A DNA stretch of 64,000 nucleotides from Aldehydirespirator sp965116195 (GCA_965116195.1 OZ220491.1:2728001-2792000); one strand, 5' to 3'. Counted from the stretch's first letter, positions 26,770-35,705 are shown. The notes: generated from the sequence alone by a model not told the origin. Numbers and translations are program-made.

Positions 26770-28141
26770 CTGCGTGCAACTCCTCAGCCATAGTGTCGTC
26801 TTCTATTGCGTAATCGTCTTTGTCGTCCACCTGCGTCGCTGCTATCACCCAATCCGCAGGACGAGTTCCCAGACCTGCGAGATAGGCAACCAGATCATCA
26901 ATCTGCTGCTCGGTGAGTTCGAGATTGGGCATACCGCGATACTGCTCGCCGGGCACGGTGTAGTTGTCCTTCAAATCAGCCGGGTTGCGTAGCCACGCCT
27001 CCAGATCAACCCGGTTGAGCGTGCCGTCGGGATTGTAGGTGTTCAAAATAGCACCGGCAAAGGTGCTGCGACTGGCAAAGTGGGTCAGATTAGGCGCAGC
27101 ACCTGACGCCTGATCTGCGCCGATCTCGGCATAGGTGTCATCGTTTATCCCCTCTATCAAGTGACATGAGGTGCAAATTCCTGAGAAGACCTCCATACCT
27201 GCAAGCGCAGCCGAGTCGGTCGGTTGAGCACCATCTTGGGTCGTGCGATCAACCCAGGCCTGAAAATCGGTCGGGGTGAGTGCCACCACCTGCATCCGCA
27301 TCCGTGAATGCGACAAGCCACAGAACTCAGTACACTGCCCGAAATAGACACCGGGATCAGATGCCTCCAGTTTCCACGGTGAGAACTTGTTCGGCACGGC
27401 ATCACGTTTGCCGTTGAGAGCCGGAATCCAGAACGAGTGAATCACGTCGCGCGAGGTGACAATCAACTCAATCTCCTCACCGACGGGCACCATCATCTGT
27501 CCTGATGTGACAATGTCGGCGGGAGGCAGCGCCTTGGCATCACCAATCTCGCGCAACATCGCAAGATCAACCTGATCGGTGAAGTAATAGCGAAACTCCC
27601 ACCACCACTGATGACCTACCACGACCACCGTAGGCTCCCACATGACGCTGGTACCGTCAACAGTTACTTCGGTGGCATTGGCCTCGGTGTTGTCAATCGT
27701 AGGCAGCGCTATCAACATGATACCAGCCACAACCGACATGGTCAAAAAGAAGCCGACAGTCCAGCCAACCTCAAGAGGAACGTGGCCGTGAGTTTGTGCT
27801 GGCCAGTCATCGTCGGCTTGGTAGTTCTTGACACGATAACGCCTGATGACCCAGACCATTATCACTGTTATGGCCACGAACACCACACCGGCAATCCAGA
27901 ACACCGGCATGACCGCACGAGAATGAAGTTCCTCTGCTATCGGACCCTTCGGAGCAAAAGTGTCGAGTTCTGCATCCGATGCACATCCGGTCAACAACAC
28001 GCCGACAATCAGCGCCAACAGCGCCAAAACACGGCCCCTGCCATCAGCGGGACCACCTGAAACGCCACCACCTGGCGACCGGCCATCCAACGCATGGCCA
28101 CCCGAAAAATGACCGCTTGCAGCGTTGTGATACTCACTCAC
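26756..28141 (-). CDS. ctaC: cytochrome c oxidase subunit II with fused cytochrome c
   Basis: The 461-residue caa3-type subunit II has a signal segment with lipobox LLTGC (C53) and two membrane helices. A CuA cupredoxin domain follows, with GHQWWWEFRYYF and the copper motif CTEFCGLSHSRM. A C-terminal cytochrome c domain has the heme-attachment site CTSCH and a likely axial Met in YRGMPNLEL. It accepts electrons from cytochrome c or the bc complex and passes them to subunit I. A Gly-rich N-terminal stretch (residues 10-35) and an Asp/His-rich C-terminus are additions. It overlaps the upstream membrane gene by 8 bases and ctaD by 14. Confidence 0.95.
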   Translation of the reverse strand: MSEYHNAASGHFSGGHALDGRSPGGGVSGGPADGRGRVLALLALIVGVLLTGCASDAELDTFAPKGPIAEELHSRAVMPVFWIAGVVFVAITVIMVWVIRRYRVKNYQADDDWPAQTHGHVPLEVGWTVGFFLTMSVVAGIMLIALPTIDNTEANATEVTVDGTSVMWEPTVVVVGHQWWWEFRYYFTDQVDLAMLREIGDAKALPPADIVTSGQMMVPVGEEIELIVTSRDVIHSFWIPALNGKRDAVPNKFSPWKLEASDPGVYFGQCTEFCGLSHSRMRMQVVALTPTDFQAWVDRTTQDGAQPTDSAALAGMEVFSGICTSCHLIEGINDDTYAEIGADQASGAAPNLTHFASRSTFAGAILNTYNPDGTLNRVDLEAWLRNPADLKDNYTVPGEQYRGMPNLELTEQQIDDLVAYLAGLGTRPADWVIAATQVDDKDDYAIEDDTMAEELHADGHH

Positions 28142-28952
28142 TGTTGCTCATCTCCGTTGGTTCGCCGGACTCGTTTGTGTGATCATCAGCATGGTCAAGT
28201 GTATCGGGGCCGTGATGCACTATTTCATGCTCACCAACAACCGCAGCAACAACACCCCCGACCAGCAGGGCCAAAGCACCCAACACTCCCAATGCCCGCA
28301 CCATCCGACGGCCTAGGCCAGGCCAGTTCGCATAGATCGCGGCACCCGCAAGTACCAGTGTTGCCACCACGCCAGCCACAATCACTGCGCCCAACTTCGA
28401 CACGCTCAACAGGATCCGTGAAGCCGCAAGAACGACAAGGCCCACCGACAATGCCCCGACAACCGGAATCTCAATCGGTGTCATGATGCGGTTGCGAAGC
28501 TCCTGGTTGGCTTGTCTGTCCCCGGTGGCTCGGTCGGCCCAGGCATCCATTGTCCACTCCACCAAAGCCAGCGCCACCAGGGCCAGACCAAGCATAAAGA
28601 TGACAGGATGCAATACCAGTCCGATGACAGTTGCACCGACACCAAAAGACGCAGCCACCGGCCAAAAACTCGGTGTCACGTCATGGTTGCCTGCCACCTC
28701 GACCACGCCCAACAGATCGGCCTGTGCCTCGGCATCTGCGTCACGAAACGCCACCAAAATCGCACTGATGGCAAGCGATGCCGCAGCAAGCGCCAACAGC
28801 ACCCCATAACCGATATGCTCCCCAACGCCGCCCTTCCAACCAATGGAGACCGGACCGACCACATCACCACCGGTGCTGTAACCGTAAACGACAGCGGCCA
28901 CAGCAAGAGCAGCAAACAGCCCGAAGAAGAACTTGAAACCTGTTGTGAACAT
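28134..28952 (-). CDS. oxidase-operon membrane protein (unknown role)
   Basis: The 272-residue protein has about seven hydrophobic helices, starting GFKFFFGLFAALAVAAVVYG, and a His/Asp-rich C-terminal tail (HHGPDTLDHADDHTNE). The central part includes VTPSFWPVAASFGVGATVIG, similar in style to the extra C-terminal helices of actinobacterial CtaD (SPSFWPLAVALGLPLVGYG in this window). Overlap with ctaC and a 23-base gap to the next upstream gene place it inside the oxidase operon. A structural or assembly role is inferred; no catalytic residues are evident. Confidence 0.7.
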   Translation of the reverse strand: MFTTGFKFFFGLFAALAVAAVVYGYSTGGDVVGPVSIGWKGGVGEHIGYGVLLALAAASLAISAILVAFRDADAEAQADLLGVVEVAGNHDVTPSFWPVAASFGVGATVIGLVLHPVIFMLGLALVALALVEWTMDAWADRATGDRQANQELRNRIMTPIEIPVVGALSVGLVVLAASRILLSVSKLGAVIVAGVVATLVLAGAAIYANWPGLGRRMVRALGVLGALALLVGGVVAAVVGEHEIVHHGPDTLDHADDHTNESGEPTEMSNSE

Positions 28953-28975
28953 TGTGTCCTACTTGGTGATGAACA

Positions 28976-29560
28976 TTACTTGGTTATGAAAACGACCAAC
29001 CACACCAAAAAGTAACAAATAACACAAGTATGCCAGAAGATGGCAGCACCCTGAACGGCATGGGCCAACTCACGACCAAACGGCCCCAGCAAGGCCCTGA
29101 CCGTCACGATCAACAACATGACCATGGCAACAAGGAGCATGGCCACGAACGATCCCGTAACCGCGTAGAAAAGCAGCTGTGCGCGACCGTCGTCAATGGC
29201 AAACCCCGTGTCCTGGTAAACAAACCAGAACTGGTTGACCACGGCGGCACCGAACATCAAACTGACTCCCAAGGCCACGAAGCCGTGAGGTCGGTCGTCG
29301 GCTCGTGCGGCCTGCACGGCCCACTGAACACTGACAACTGACAGGGCCAGAGTCATCATCATCATTCCGGCCGGCCCGAGTTCAATGCTGTCGGACGGGA
29401 ACCACTCCTCGCCAGCGGCCACAGCCTGTTGACGCTGCTGCACGTACAGAGTGACCAAAGCGGCAAACGCCATGAACGTCGCGGCGGCACCGAACAGGAC
29501 ACCCACAACAACTGTGCGAGGCCGAGTCGCCTCAGGAGAAGGCAGAGACGTGGTTCTCAT
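28976..29560 (-). CDS. subunit-III-like membrane protein of the oxidase operon
   Basis: The 194-residue protein has five hydrophobic helices and the overall pattern of heme-copper oxidase subunit III. Visible features are GVLFGAAATFMAFAALVTLY, MMMMTLALSVVSVQWAV, FVALGVSLMFGAAVVNQFWF and a final IFWHTCVICYFLVWLVVFI, which matches the WHFVD..W closing helix of CtaE. It shares four bases with the subunit-I-like gene upstream, so the two are probably co-translated and may form a pair. Confidence 0.7.
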   Translation of the reverse strand: MRTTSLPSPEATRPRTVVVGVLFGAAATFMAFAALVTLYVQQRQQAVAAGEEWFPSDSIELGPAGMMMMTLALSVVSVQWAVQAARADDRPHGFVALGVSLMFGAAVVNQFWFVYQDTGFAIDDGRAQLLFYAVTGSFVAMLLVAMVMLLIVTVRALLGPFGRELAHAVQGAAIFWHTCVICYFLVWLVVFITK

Positions 29561-31149
29561 GCCGATGCCCGGTCCTGCATGGTCTTGGCCTGCATGGTCT
29601 TCGCTGAAAAGGCGGCACGCAAAGACGCCACCGCAACTCTCAGAAGCAACAACATAGCCAGAACCAACAACACCGAACCCGACAGTGCGACCGCACTGAG
29701 CACGCCGTCCAAATCGCCCGGTCCAACGTCATTCACCTCAAGACCACCCATCGCAAAATCGGAGGTTCCCTCCAGTCCGGATATCAATTCTGGCAGTGCC
29801 AGCAGAATACCCGCAGCCAACAGCAACACCATCAAGGCCCGACCTTGCGCCCTCGACAGGTCACGCTTTGCCAACGGTGGTGCCCACTGCCAGAGCGCGG
29901 CAGCGGCGGCTGTCAGTGCAGCCAATACCACTGCGCTGAACACCGCCGAATTCGCCGTGGTGTCCAGTAAATCCAAAGGATCAATCACACGCAGTGCACC
30001 AATCACCACCGCACCCAGCAACATGAGCAATCCACTCACCGCACCCAAAAACCGGGGCGAGGTGAGTTGTGCGGCATTCTTCTGGCCCTGGAACACCAAA
30101 CCGACGGTGAGTCCCAGCGCGGCAACGACCGGCACGACCGCACCAAGGCCAAACGCCACATAGATCAGATCATCGCGGTAGTCGGCTGGCTGAGTGAAAT
30201 AGTCCTGACTCCAGCCGCCCACCGCAAGCAGGCCGAAGAGTCCCACCACTATCGCTGCCAACTCCGGCCGCCCGGGGCCAACCCCAACCGCGCGCACCAC
30301 AGTGTCAACTGCAACACCGATGACTGGAATGGCCATGGCGTAGACGGCTGGCTGTTCTATGACCCAGTCAAGTTGCAGCCAGATGTCCGGTCCCTCGGCT
30401 CGGCCATAGGCCACCGCAGGCCGACCTCGAAGGTCAGCATAAATGAGCACGATGTTGGCAATCACGGCCGGCATCGTGAACAGCCACACGGCACACGTCA
30501 CCAACATTGACCAGACAAACGCAGGAACCGCGAGCAGGCTCATGCCGGCGGGCCGCAAGGTGACGATCGTGGTGGCAACGACAACCGCTCCAAGCAACAA
30601 TGCCACGATCATTGTGGCAGTGCCCAGAAGGGTCAGGGCGATGGCATCGCTTTCCTTGGCGGTGACACCGTCGATTGCCCCCCATCCGCCGCCGGCGAAC
30701 ACCGAGGCCACTGTGATCACCGCACCGATGCGCCACAACCAGAAGGCACCCAGCGCAGCTCTTGGGAAAGCCAGGTTGTCCGCACCGATCTGGGTCGGCA
30801 CGACGAGCATGGCAATGCCCAGCAACAGTGGCATGACCACCAGCAGCACGAACGACACCCGATACAGAGTCCACATCTGGAAATACGAGTTGAGCCCACC
30901 GAAGACATCCGTCGGCGACACCGTGTCGAGCCGCTCAACAGCGTTCAACAATCCGATTACAGCAGTACCCAGACCGGCCAACAACGACATCGCCACGAAG
31001 AGGCGACCCACAGTGACAGCATCCGCTGCCATCATCGACCTGGTGAAGCCCTGTGCCTGTGCCTGCGGAGCGGTGACCACGGCACGCTCAACGGAAACGG
31101 TTGCCAGAGCGGTATCCGTCTCTGTTGTCCGAGAGTCAGTCAAGGTCAT
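29557..31149 (-). CDS. subunit-I paralogue lacking all heme and copper ligands
   Basis: The 530-residue, twelve-helix protein aligns with CtaD: VVPTQIGADNLAFPRAALG against FIPLQIGARDVAFPRLNAL, RPAGMSLLAVPAFVW against RAPGMTLMRMPILTW, and WVIEQPAVYAMAIP against WIFGHPEVYIIILP. At the ligand positions H94 becomes Y96, H273 becomes Q266 (the Tyr, Y270, stays), and H322/H323 become Q315/D316. The last pair (HFH) is replaced by Ala/Phe. It cannot bind heme or CuB in the usual way and so is not an oxidase. It is the first gene of the oxidase operon after ctaB. A structural, assembly or proton-related role is inference. Domain searches may label it cytochrome oxidase subunit I. Confidence 0.8.
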   Translation of the reverse strand: MTLTDSRTTETDTALATVSVERAVVTAPQAQAQGFTRSMMAADAVTVGRLFVAMSLLAGLGTAVIGLLNAVERLDTVSPTDVFGGLNSYFQMWTLYRVSFVLLVVMPLLLGIAMLVVPTQIGADNLAFPRAALGAFWLWRIGAVITVASVFAGGGWGAIDGVTAKESDAIALTLLGTATMIVALLLGAVVVATTIVTLRPAGMSLLAVPAFVWSMLVTCAVWLFTMPAVIANIVLIYADLRGRPAVAYGRAEGPDIWLQLDWVIEQPAVYAMAIPVIGVAVDTVVRAVGVGPGRPELAAIVVGLFGLLAVGGWSQDYFTQPADYRDDLIYVAFGLGAVVPVVAALGLTVGLVFQGQKNAAQLTSPRFLGAVSGLLMLLGAVVIGALRVIDPLDLLDTTANSAVFSAVVLAALTAAAAALWQWAPPLAKRDLSRAQGRALMVLLLAAGILLALPELISGLEGTSDFAMGGLEVNDVGPGDLDGVLSAVALSGSVLLVLAMLLLLRVAVASLRAAFSAKTMQAKTMQDRASA

Positions 31150-31304
31150 CGGGGCGCGATCCTATCCAGCGGCACAGAACCCCCAACAACCTGACACGCC
31201 AACGGGAGTGCCCCACACGGTCTGCGCCCTGCCGAGCCGCTGGCGCAGACCCTGACCGACCTGCACATCAGCGCCCGCCACCAAGGTGCAAAATCTCAAA
31301 GTCA

Positions 31305-31590
31305 CAACCCGTGACGCACCAAGACACAACGGACCACCAGACACGCCAACGGTCACACACGCCAACAATCACAACCCGTGACGCGCCAAGACACAACGGA
31401 CCACCAGACACGCCAACGGTCACACACGCCAACAATCACAACCCGTGACGCGCCAAGACACAACGGACCACCAGACACGCCAACGGTCACACACGCCAAC
31501 AATCACAACCCGTGACGCGCCAAGACACAACGGACCACCAGACACGCCAACGGTCACACACGCCAACAATCACAACCCGTGACGCACCAG
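31305..31590. repeat. 67-bp tandem repeat seeded from the ctaB 3' end
   Basis: The word TCACAACCCGTGACGC occurs at about 31302, 31369, 31436, 31503 and 31570; the last copy is the ctaB stop and final codons (VRHGL-stop on the minus strand). The rest of each unit is non-coding downstream DNA. The remaining gap (31150-31300) shows nothing. Confidence 0.95.
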
Positions 31591-32466
31591 CACATCAGTG
31601 GCCACCGCTGCGAACAGCAGCACCAGGTAAACGTTGGACCAGCCGAACAGGCGCATTGACCGTTTGGGTTCCGGATGTCGCAACACATCGCAGGCCAGCA
31701 GCGTGAACCCCGCCCCGAGCGTCACCGCTGAGACCGTGTAGACAACGCCCATGTCAGCAACCGGTACGAGCACCAGCGTGAGAACCCACAGCACCAGCAC
31801 GTAGGCAACGATGCGACGGGCTGTGACTTGCAACCCGGCTACCGCCGGCAGCATCGGCACGTCCGCCGCCTTGTAGTCACCCCGGTAGCGGATCGCCAGT
31901 GACCAGAAGTGGGGCGGTGTCCAGTAGAAGATCACCGCGAACAGCACCACCGGAGGCCAGTCAAGCGAGTTGGTCACCGCTGACCAGCCCACCAAGACCG
32001 GAACCGCGCCTGCCGCCCCTCCGATGACGATGTTGCTGGCAGAGTTCCGCTTGAGCCACATGGAGTAGACGAAGACGTAAAAGAGCGCAGCGGATGCGGT
32101 GAGCACCGCCGACAGCAGGTTCACCAGGGCCCAGAGCCAGACAAAGGCCGCAACGTTGAGCGCAACGGAAAATACCAACGCCTCACTCGGGCGCACCACG
32201 CCGGTGACCAGGGGCCTCTTGCTGGTTCGCTCCATCAGACAGTCGATGTCACGGTCGATGTACATGTTCAAGGCGTTGGCCCCGCCAGCAGCCAAGGCTC
32301 CACCAAACACGGTGGCGACAATCAACCCAAGCGAAGGCAGGCCCCGTTCGGCCAGGATCATGGACGGAACCGTGGTCACAAGCAGTAGTTCCACGATCCG
32401 CGGCTTCGTCAGCGCCACGAAGGCCGCGACCCGCCGACGGTAGGGAACAGCAACGGCCCTAGTCAC
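31570..32466 (-). CDS. ctaB: protoheme IX farnesyltransferase (heme O synthase)
   Basis: A nine-helix UbiA-family prenyltransferase that converts heme b to heme o, the step before heme A synthase. The first Asp-rich motif is NMYIDRDIDCLMERTSKRPL. The second region is YRGDYKAADVPMLP. I place the start at GTG 32466 (298 residues, the usual size) because TAGCCT lies seven bases upstream. The frame is open to TTG 32511, but those 15 codons are not family-like. It lies upstream of the oxidase genes on the same strand, divergent from ctaA. Confidence 0.93.
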   Translation of the reverse strand: MTRAVAVPYRRRVAAFVALTKPRIVELLLVTTVPSMILAERGLPSLGLIVATVFGGALAAGGANALNMYIDRDIDCLMERTSKRPLVTGVVRPSEALVFSVALNVAAFVWLWALVNLLSAVLTASAALFYVFVYSMWLKRNSASNIVIGGAAGAVPVLVGWSAVTNSLDWPPVVLFAVIFYWTPPHFWSLAIRYRGDYKAADVPMLPAVAGLQVTARRIVAYVLVLWVLTLVLVPVADMGVVYTVSAVTLGAGFTLLACDVLRHPEPKRSMRLFGWSNVYLVLLFAAVATDVLVRHGL

Positions 32467-32473
32467 ACCCCGC

Positions 32474-32479
32474 AGGCTA
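32474..32479 (-). promoter_or_regulatory. -10 element of ctaB (TAGCCT)
   Basis: TAGCCT with seven bases to GTG 32466; supports the shorter start. Confidence 0.45.
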
Positions 32480-32589
32480 GAGACACAGGACCGGCTAGCC
32501 GTGCCTGTCAAGCCAGTCGCTATGCACCATCAAGCCCCAGTCGCCGAGCCTGTAGGTCGGCACGCCGTCTACAGCCAAAGCACGCGTTC

Positions 32590-32850
32590 TGGGTCGCTGT
32601 GCACCATCAAGCCCAGTCGCCGAGCCTGTCAAGCCCAGTCGCCGAGGCCCTGTCAAAGCAGCCACCGTGCCCTGTCAAACCCAGTCGCCGAGCCTGTCAA
32701 ACCAGCCACCGTGCCCTGTCAAACCCAGTCGCCGAGCCTGTCAAACCAGCCACCGTGCCCTGTCAAACCCAGTCGCCGAGCCTGTCAAACCAGCCACCGT
32801 GCCCTGTCAAACCAGCCACCGTGCCCACCAGGCCCAGTCGTAAGGCCTGT
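32590..32850. repeat. 44-bp tandem repeat in the ctaB-ctaA divergent region
   Basis: The word CAGTCGCCGAGCC recurs at 44-bp steps (32682, 32726 and 32770) with degenerate copies on both sides. No gene is seen in 32480-32910, although long open frames cross the array on the plus strand. Confidence 0.9.
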
Positions 32851-32910
32851 CAAGCCCGATGGCTCGGCTGATTTCGCGGACTTCACTCCTGCCCGCAAGC
32901 CAAATCGCCG

Positions 32911-32916
32911 TACCAT
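32911..32916 (+). promoter_or_regulatory. -10 element of ctaA (TACCAT)
   Basis: TACCAT with exactly six bases to the ctaA ATG at 32923. Confidence 0.55.
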
Positions 32917-32922
32917 CGCTAC

Positions 32923-34110
32923 ATGGCTCCCGCGACCTACACCCGGCTGACGAGGTTCGCTCTTTGGGCCCTGACTGCGATAGTTGTGACAGGTACGTCC
33001 GTGCGTCTGACCGGCTCGGGCCTTGGTTGTGAGGACTGGCCCACCTGTTCTGAGGACCGCTTTGTCGCTGATCTTGAGTACCACGCCCTGATTGAATTCG
33101 CCAATCGGCTCTTCACAGGTGTCGTGGCGGTGGCCGTGATCATGGCTGTTGCCGGAGCCCTGGTTCGTCGACCCCGACGGCGAGACCTCACGGTGTTGTC
33201 GCTGGGACTTGTGGTCGGCGTGCTGGCACAAGTCCTGCTCGGGGCGCTGCTGGTGTTGAGTGAACTTGACCCACGCTTCACCATGGGGCACTTTCTTTTG
33301 TCGATGGTGTTGCTGTGGAACGCCGCCGTGCTCGACACCAAAGCCCGCCACCCCGAACCCCACCGACATCAATTCACGGACACGAGCCGCCCCGACACCG
33401 ACCTACGTCACAAGACCGCCACGCAGCCTCCCGCAAGGGAAACGCGTCACGACACCGGCACACACCAAAGCCCCGATACGCAACACAACACCGGCACGCA
33501 CCATGACACCGGCACGCGAGTGCTGCTGTGGGCAGTATTCGTGGTGGGGACAGTGCTGCTGGTCTCAGGCACGCTCGTGACAGGAGCCGGGCCTCACGCC
33601 GGCGACACCCGAGCCGAGCGACTCCCGCTGCTGGTGCGTGAGGTGGCCCGCGTTCACAGCATCATCGCCATCACGCTTCTGGCACTGGTGCTGGCAGCGT
33701 GGTGGAGGCTGCGCAGCCTTGACAACAGTCATTCCACCCCCACCGGCACGATGACTGACCACACAAGCCACATGACCGGCCACAAGAGAACAGCCCGAGT
33801 GAAGGCCACCATGCGTGCCTGGTATTCACGGTTGCTCGGTCACATGACAGAGCACAAGAGAATGGCCTGGGTGGCCGGACTGCTCACTGTGCAGGGTGTC
33901 TTGGGCTACACGCAGTACTTCATGGGCGTGCCGGCACTGCTTGTCGGCATACACGTCACCCTGGCGGCCATCACCTGGATCGTGATTGTCAAGGCTGTTC
34001 ACACCTCCGCAACGACAACACGTGATGTGCCTGCTCACACTTACGTACCACACAGAAGAAGGTACCGAGACAGCGCCGTCACGCCCGGCACGGTGATGGC
34101 CCAGTCATGA
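32923..34110 (+). CDS. ctaA: heme A synthase (COX15/CtaA) with low-complexity insertions
   Basis: Converts heme o to heme a for the aa3-type oxidase. Eight hydrophobic helices are expected; heme-binding histidines are visible in HALIEFANRLFTGVVA, RFTMGHFLLSMVLLWN, ARVHSIIAITLLALV and VGIHVTLAAITWIVIV. At 395 residues it is longer than usual (about 300-320). The excess is two hydrophilic insertions: about 145-195 with HDTGTHQSPDTQHNTGTHHD-type repeats, and about 270-310 with TGHKRTARV/TEHKRMAWV duplications. Both lie in loops between helices. It is leaderless by spacing and overlaps the clpS frame by four bases. Confidence 0.9.
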   Translation: MAPATYTRLTRFALWALTAIVVTGTSVRLTGSGLGCEDWPTCSEDRFVADLEYHALIEFANRLFTGVVAVAVIMAVAGALVRRPRRRDLTVLSLGLVVGVLAQVLLGALLVLSELDPRFTMGHFLLSMVLLWNAAVLDTKARHPEPHRHQFTDTSRPDTDLRHKTATQPPARETRHDTGTHQSPDTQHNTGTHHDTGTRVLLWAVFVVGTVLLVSGTLVTGAGPHAGDTRAERLPLLVREVARVHSIIAITLLALVLAAWWRLRSLDNSHSTPTGTMTDHTSHMTGHKRTARVKATMRAWYSRLLGHMTEHKRMAWVAGLLTVQGVLGYTQYFMGVPALLVGIHVTLAAITWIVIVKAVHTSATTTRDVPAHTYVPHRRRYRDSAVTPGTVMAQS

Positions 34111-34760
34111 GTTGCCCGATGAAATCGCCGATCCCCCAACGCGCCGTTGATCACGTTCGTGACCCGGTCATTGGTTTCACGATGACTTCCGCCACGAGTT
34201 CAACCGTGAGTGCGCCGGTCATGCTCCGGTCAAGGAACCGCATGACCGCAGCCGTCGCAGGAGCTATTCACATGAGTACGCCGACCATACTGCCTGTCAA
34301 GGAACCTTGCATCACGCAAGCGCAACAATGGATCAACGTGAGTACGCCGGCAATACCGCCTGTCAAGGAACCCACCTCGATAATGAGTGCAGGCTGCCAA
34401 CGGGTGAGTACGCCGACCACACTGCCTGTCAAGGAACCTTGCATCACGCAAGCGCAACAATGGATCAACGTGAGTACGCCGACCATACTGCCTGTCAAGG
34501 AACCGGTTGAGCAGTCGAAGCGCCGACCCGACCGGCCTTGGAAGGTCATCGTGCTTGACGATCCGGTCAACCTGATGTCCTATGTCACCTATGTGTTCCG
34601 CAAGCTCTTCGGCTATTCCCAACAGAAGGCTCACCGGCTGATGATGCAGGTACACACCGAGGGCAAAGCTGTGGTGTCCTCCGGCCCCAGAGAAAAGTCC
34701 GAGTTCGACGTCTACCGCCTCCACGAACATGGACTGTGGGCCATCCTTGAACAAGACTGA
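34107..34760 (+). CDS. clpS: ATP-dependent Clp protease adaptor ClpS, N-terminal repeats
   Basis: ClpS delivers N-degron substrates to ClpAP/ClpCP. The functional domain is the last ~85 residues: PWKVIVLDDPVNLMSYVTYV, QQKAHRLMMQVHTEGKAVV and the closing EFDVYRLHEHGLWA. Ahead of it the frame holds four 22-residue units (STPTILPVKEP...QQWINV) encoded by a 66-bp tandem repeat. Each unit begins with ATG or GTG followed by AGTACG, so the natural start could be any of them; the last (GTG 34471) would give a normal ~96-residue ClpS. I give the longest frame, whose ATG overlaps the ctaA stop. The DUF2017 gene follows, the usual actinobacterial pairing. Confidence 0.85.
   Translation: MSCPMKSPIPQRAVDHVRDPVIGFTMTSATSSTVSAPVMLRSRNRMTAAVAGAIHMSTPTILPVKEPCITQAQQWINVSTPAIPPVKEPTSIMSAGCQRVSTPTTLPVKEPCITQAQQWINVSTPTILPVKEPVEQSKRRPDRPWKVIVLDDPVNLMSYVTYVFRKLFGYSQQKAHRLMMQVHTEGKAVVSSGPREKSEFDVYRLHEHGLWAILEQD
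34272..34505 (+). repeat. 66-bp tandem repeat of the clpS start, x4
   Basis: Copies begin at 34272, 34338, 34404 and 34470 (RTG AGT ACG CCG). The unit is in frame and repeats the start codon and first ~12 codons of clpS. Confidence 0.95.
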
Positions 34761-34767
34761 TGACTCT

Positions 34768-34865
34768 CCTACGTTGATGATGCCTGGCGCTGATGCTCAG
34801 ACGGTGACGCTTGGCGCTGATGCCCCGACGGTGATGCCTGGCAATGATGCTCAGACGGTGATGTC
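34768..34865. repeat. degenerate ~27-bp repeats between clpS and DUF2017
   Basis: Three diverged units share GCTGATGC-CAGACGGTGA/TG. They run up to the start of the DUF2017 gene. Confidence 0.6.
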
Positions 34866-34882
34866 TGCGATGCTGTCAGCAG

Positions 34883-35395
34883 ATGATGTCTGAGAGATGT
34901 TTCCGTCCCGGCCAAGACGGGATACAAGTGACCTTGCGCAACTATGAGCGTTCCGGACTCAAGTCGTTGCTGGAACAATTTCGCCAAGTGATGATCCGAG
35001 GCCAGGACTCCAGCATGTTCCGCTTCCAGCCACCGGTACACATACATGACTCCGAGGCCTCCGAGGAGTTCTGGGAGATGGCGGGTCACACCCTGCTGAA
35101 TCACCGGCTTGAGGCAATCGAGGTCGTTGAGGCAGGCTTGAACGATGCCGTTCTTGACGAGGAGGCGGCATCTGCCTGGATGCAGACCCTGAACAGCATC
35201 CGTCTGTACCTGGGAAACTCGCTCGAGATCGGAGCAGCCAACTTCGAGCCGCCTCAGGCAGACACCAAGTCTGGTGAAGCGAACCGTTACATGCTCTACG
35301 AGTGGCTCGGCGCACTGCTGGACGAACTGGTGCAAGCCGCCACCGAGCAGATGGGCACCCAACCGGACCACGACAAACCCGTCAGCGATGACTGA
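34883..35395 (+). CDS. DUF2017 family protein
   Basis: The 170-residue, mostly helical cytoplasmic protein matches the DUF2017 family found next to clpS in actinobacteria. Recognisable parts are RNYERSGLKSLLEQFRQVMI, LLNHRLEAIEVVE, the EEAASAWMQTLNSIRLYLG segment and MLYEWLGALLDELVQAA. Its biochemical role is unknown; the constant clpS neighbourhood suggests a link to regulated proteolysis. ATG 34883 is followed by a second ATG; neither has a strong ribosome site. Confidence 0.8.
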   Translation: MMSERCFRPGQDGIQVTLRNYERSGLKSLLEQFRQVMIRGQDSSMFRFQPPVHIHDSEASEEFWEMAGHTLLNHRLEAIEVVEAGLNDAVLDEEAASAWMQTLNSIRLYLGNSLEIGAANFEPPQADTKSGEANRYMLYEWLGALLDELVQAATEQMGTQPDHDKPVSDD

Positions 35396-35432
35396 TCATG
35401 GGCTGGCACACCTCCAAGGCTGACACCATCGG

Positions 35433-35705
35433 GCCCGGCACCGCCCTGGGTGGGGATCAGCCTTACCGTGAAGCACCCGAACCGATTATCGACTTGCCGC
35501 CCTGGGTGGGGATCAGCCTTACCGTGAAGCACCCGAACCGATTATCGACTTGCCGGCACCGCCCTGGGTGGGGATCAGCCTTACCGTGAAGCACCCGAAC
35601 CGATTATCGACTTGCCGGCACCGCCCTGGGTGGGGATCAGCCTTACCGTGAAGCACCCGAACCGATTATCGACTTGCCGGCACCGCCCTGGGTGGGGATC
35701 AGCCC
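35433..35705. repeat. 62-bp tandem repeat, ~4.5 copies
   Basis: The word GCCCTGGGTGGGGATCAG recurs at 35443, 35499, 35561, 35623 and 35685 (the first step 56 bp, then 62 bp). Each unit includes CCGATTATCGACTTGCC. It fills the gap between DUF2017 and the tRNA genes. Confidence 0.95.

Noticed and set aside
32501..32950. 149-residue ORF between ctaB and ctaA
   Set aside because: It is a translation of the 44-bp repeat array and overlaps the ctaA start.
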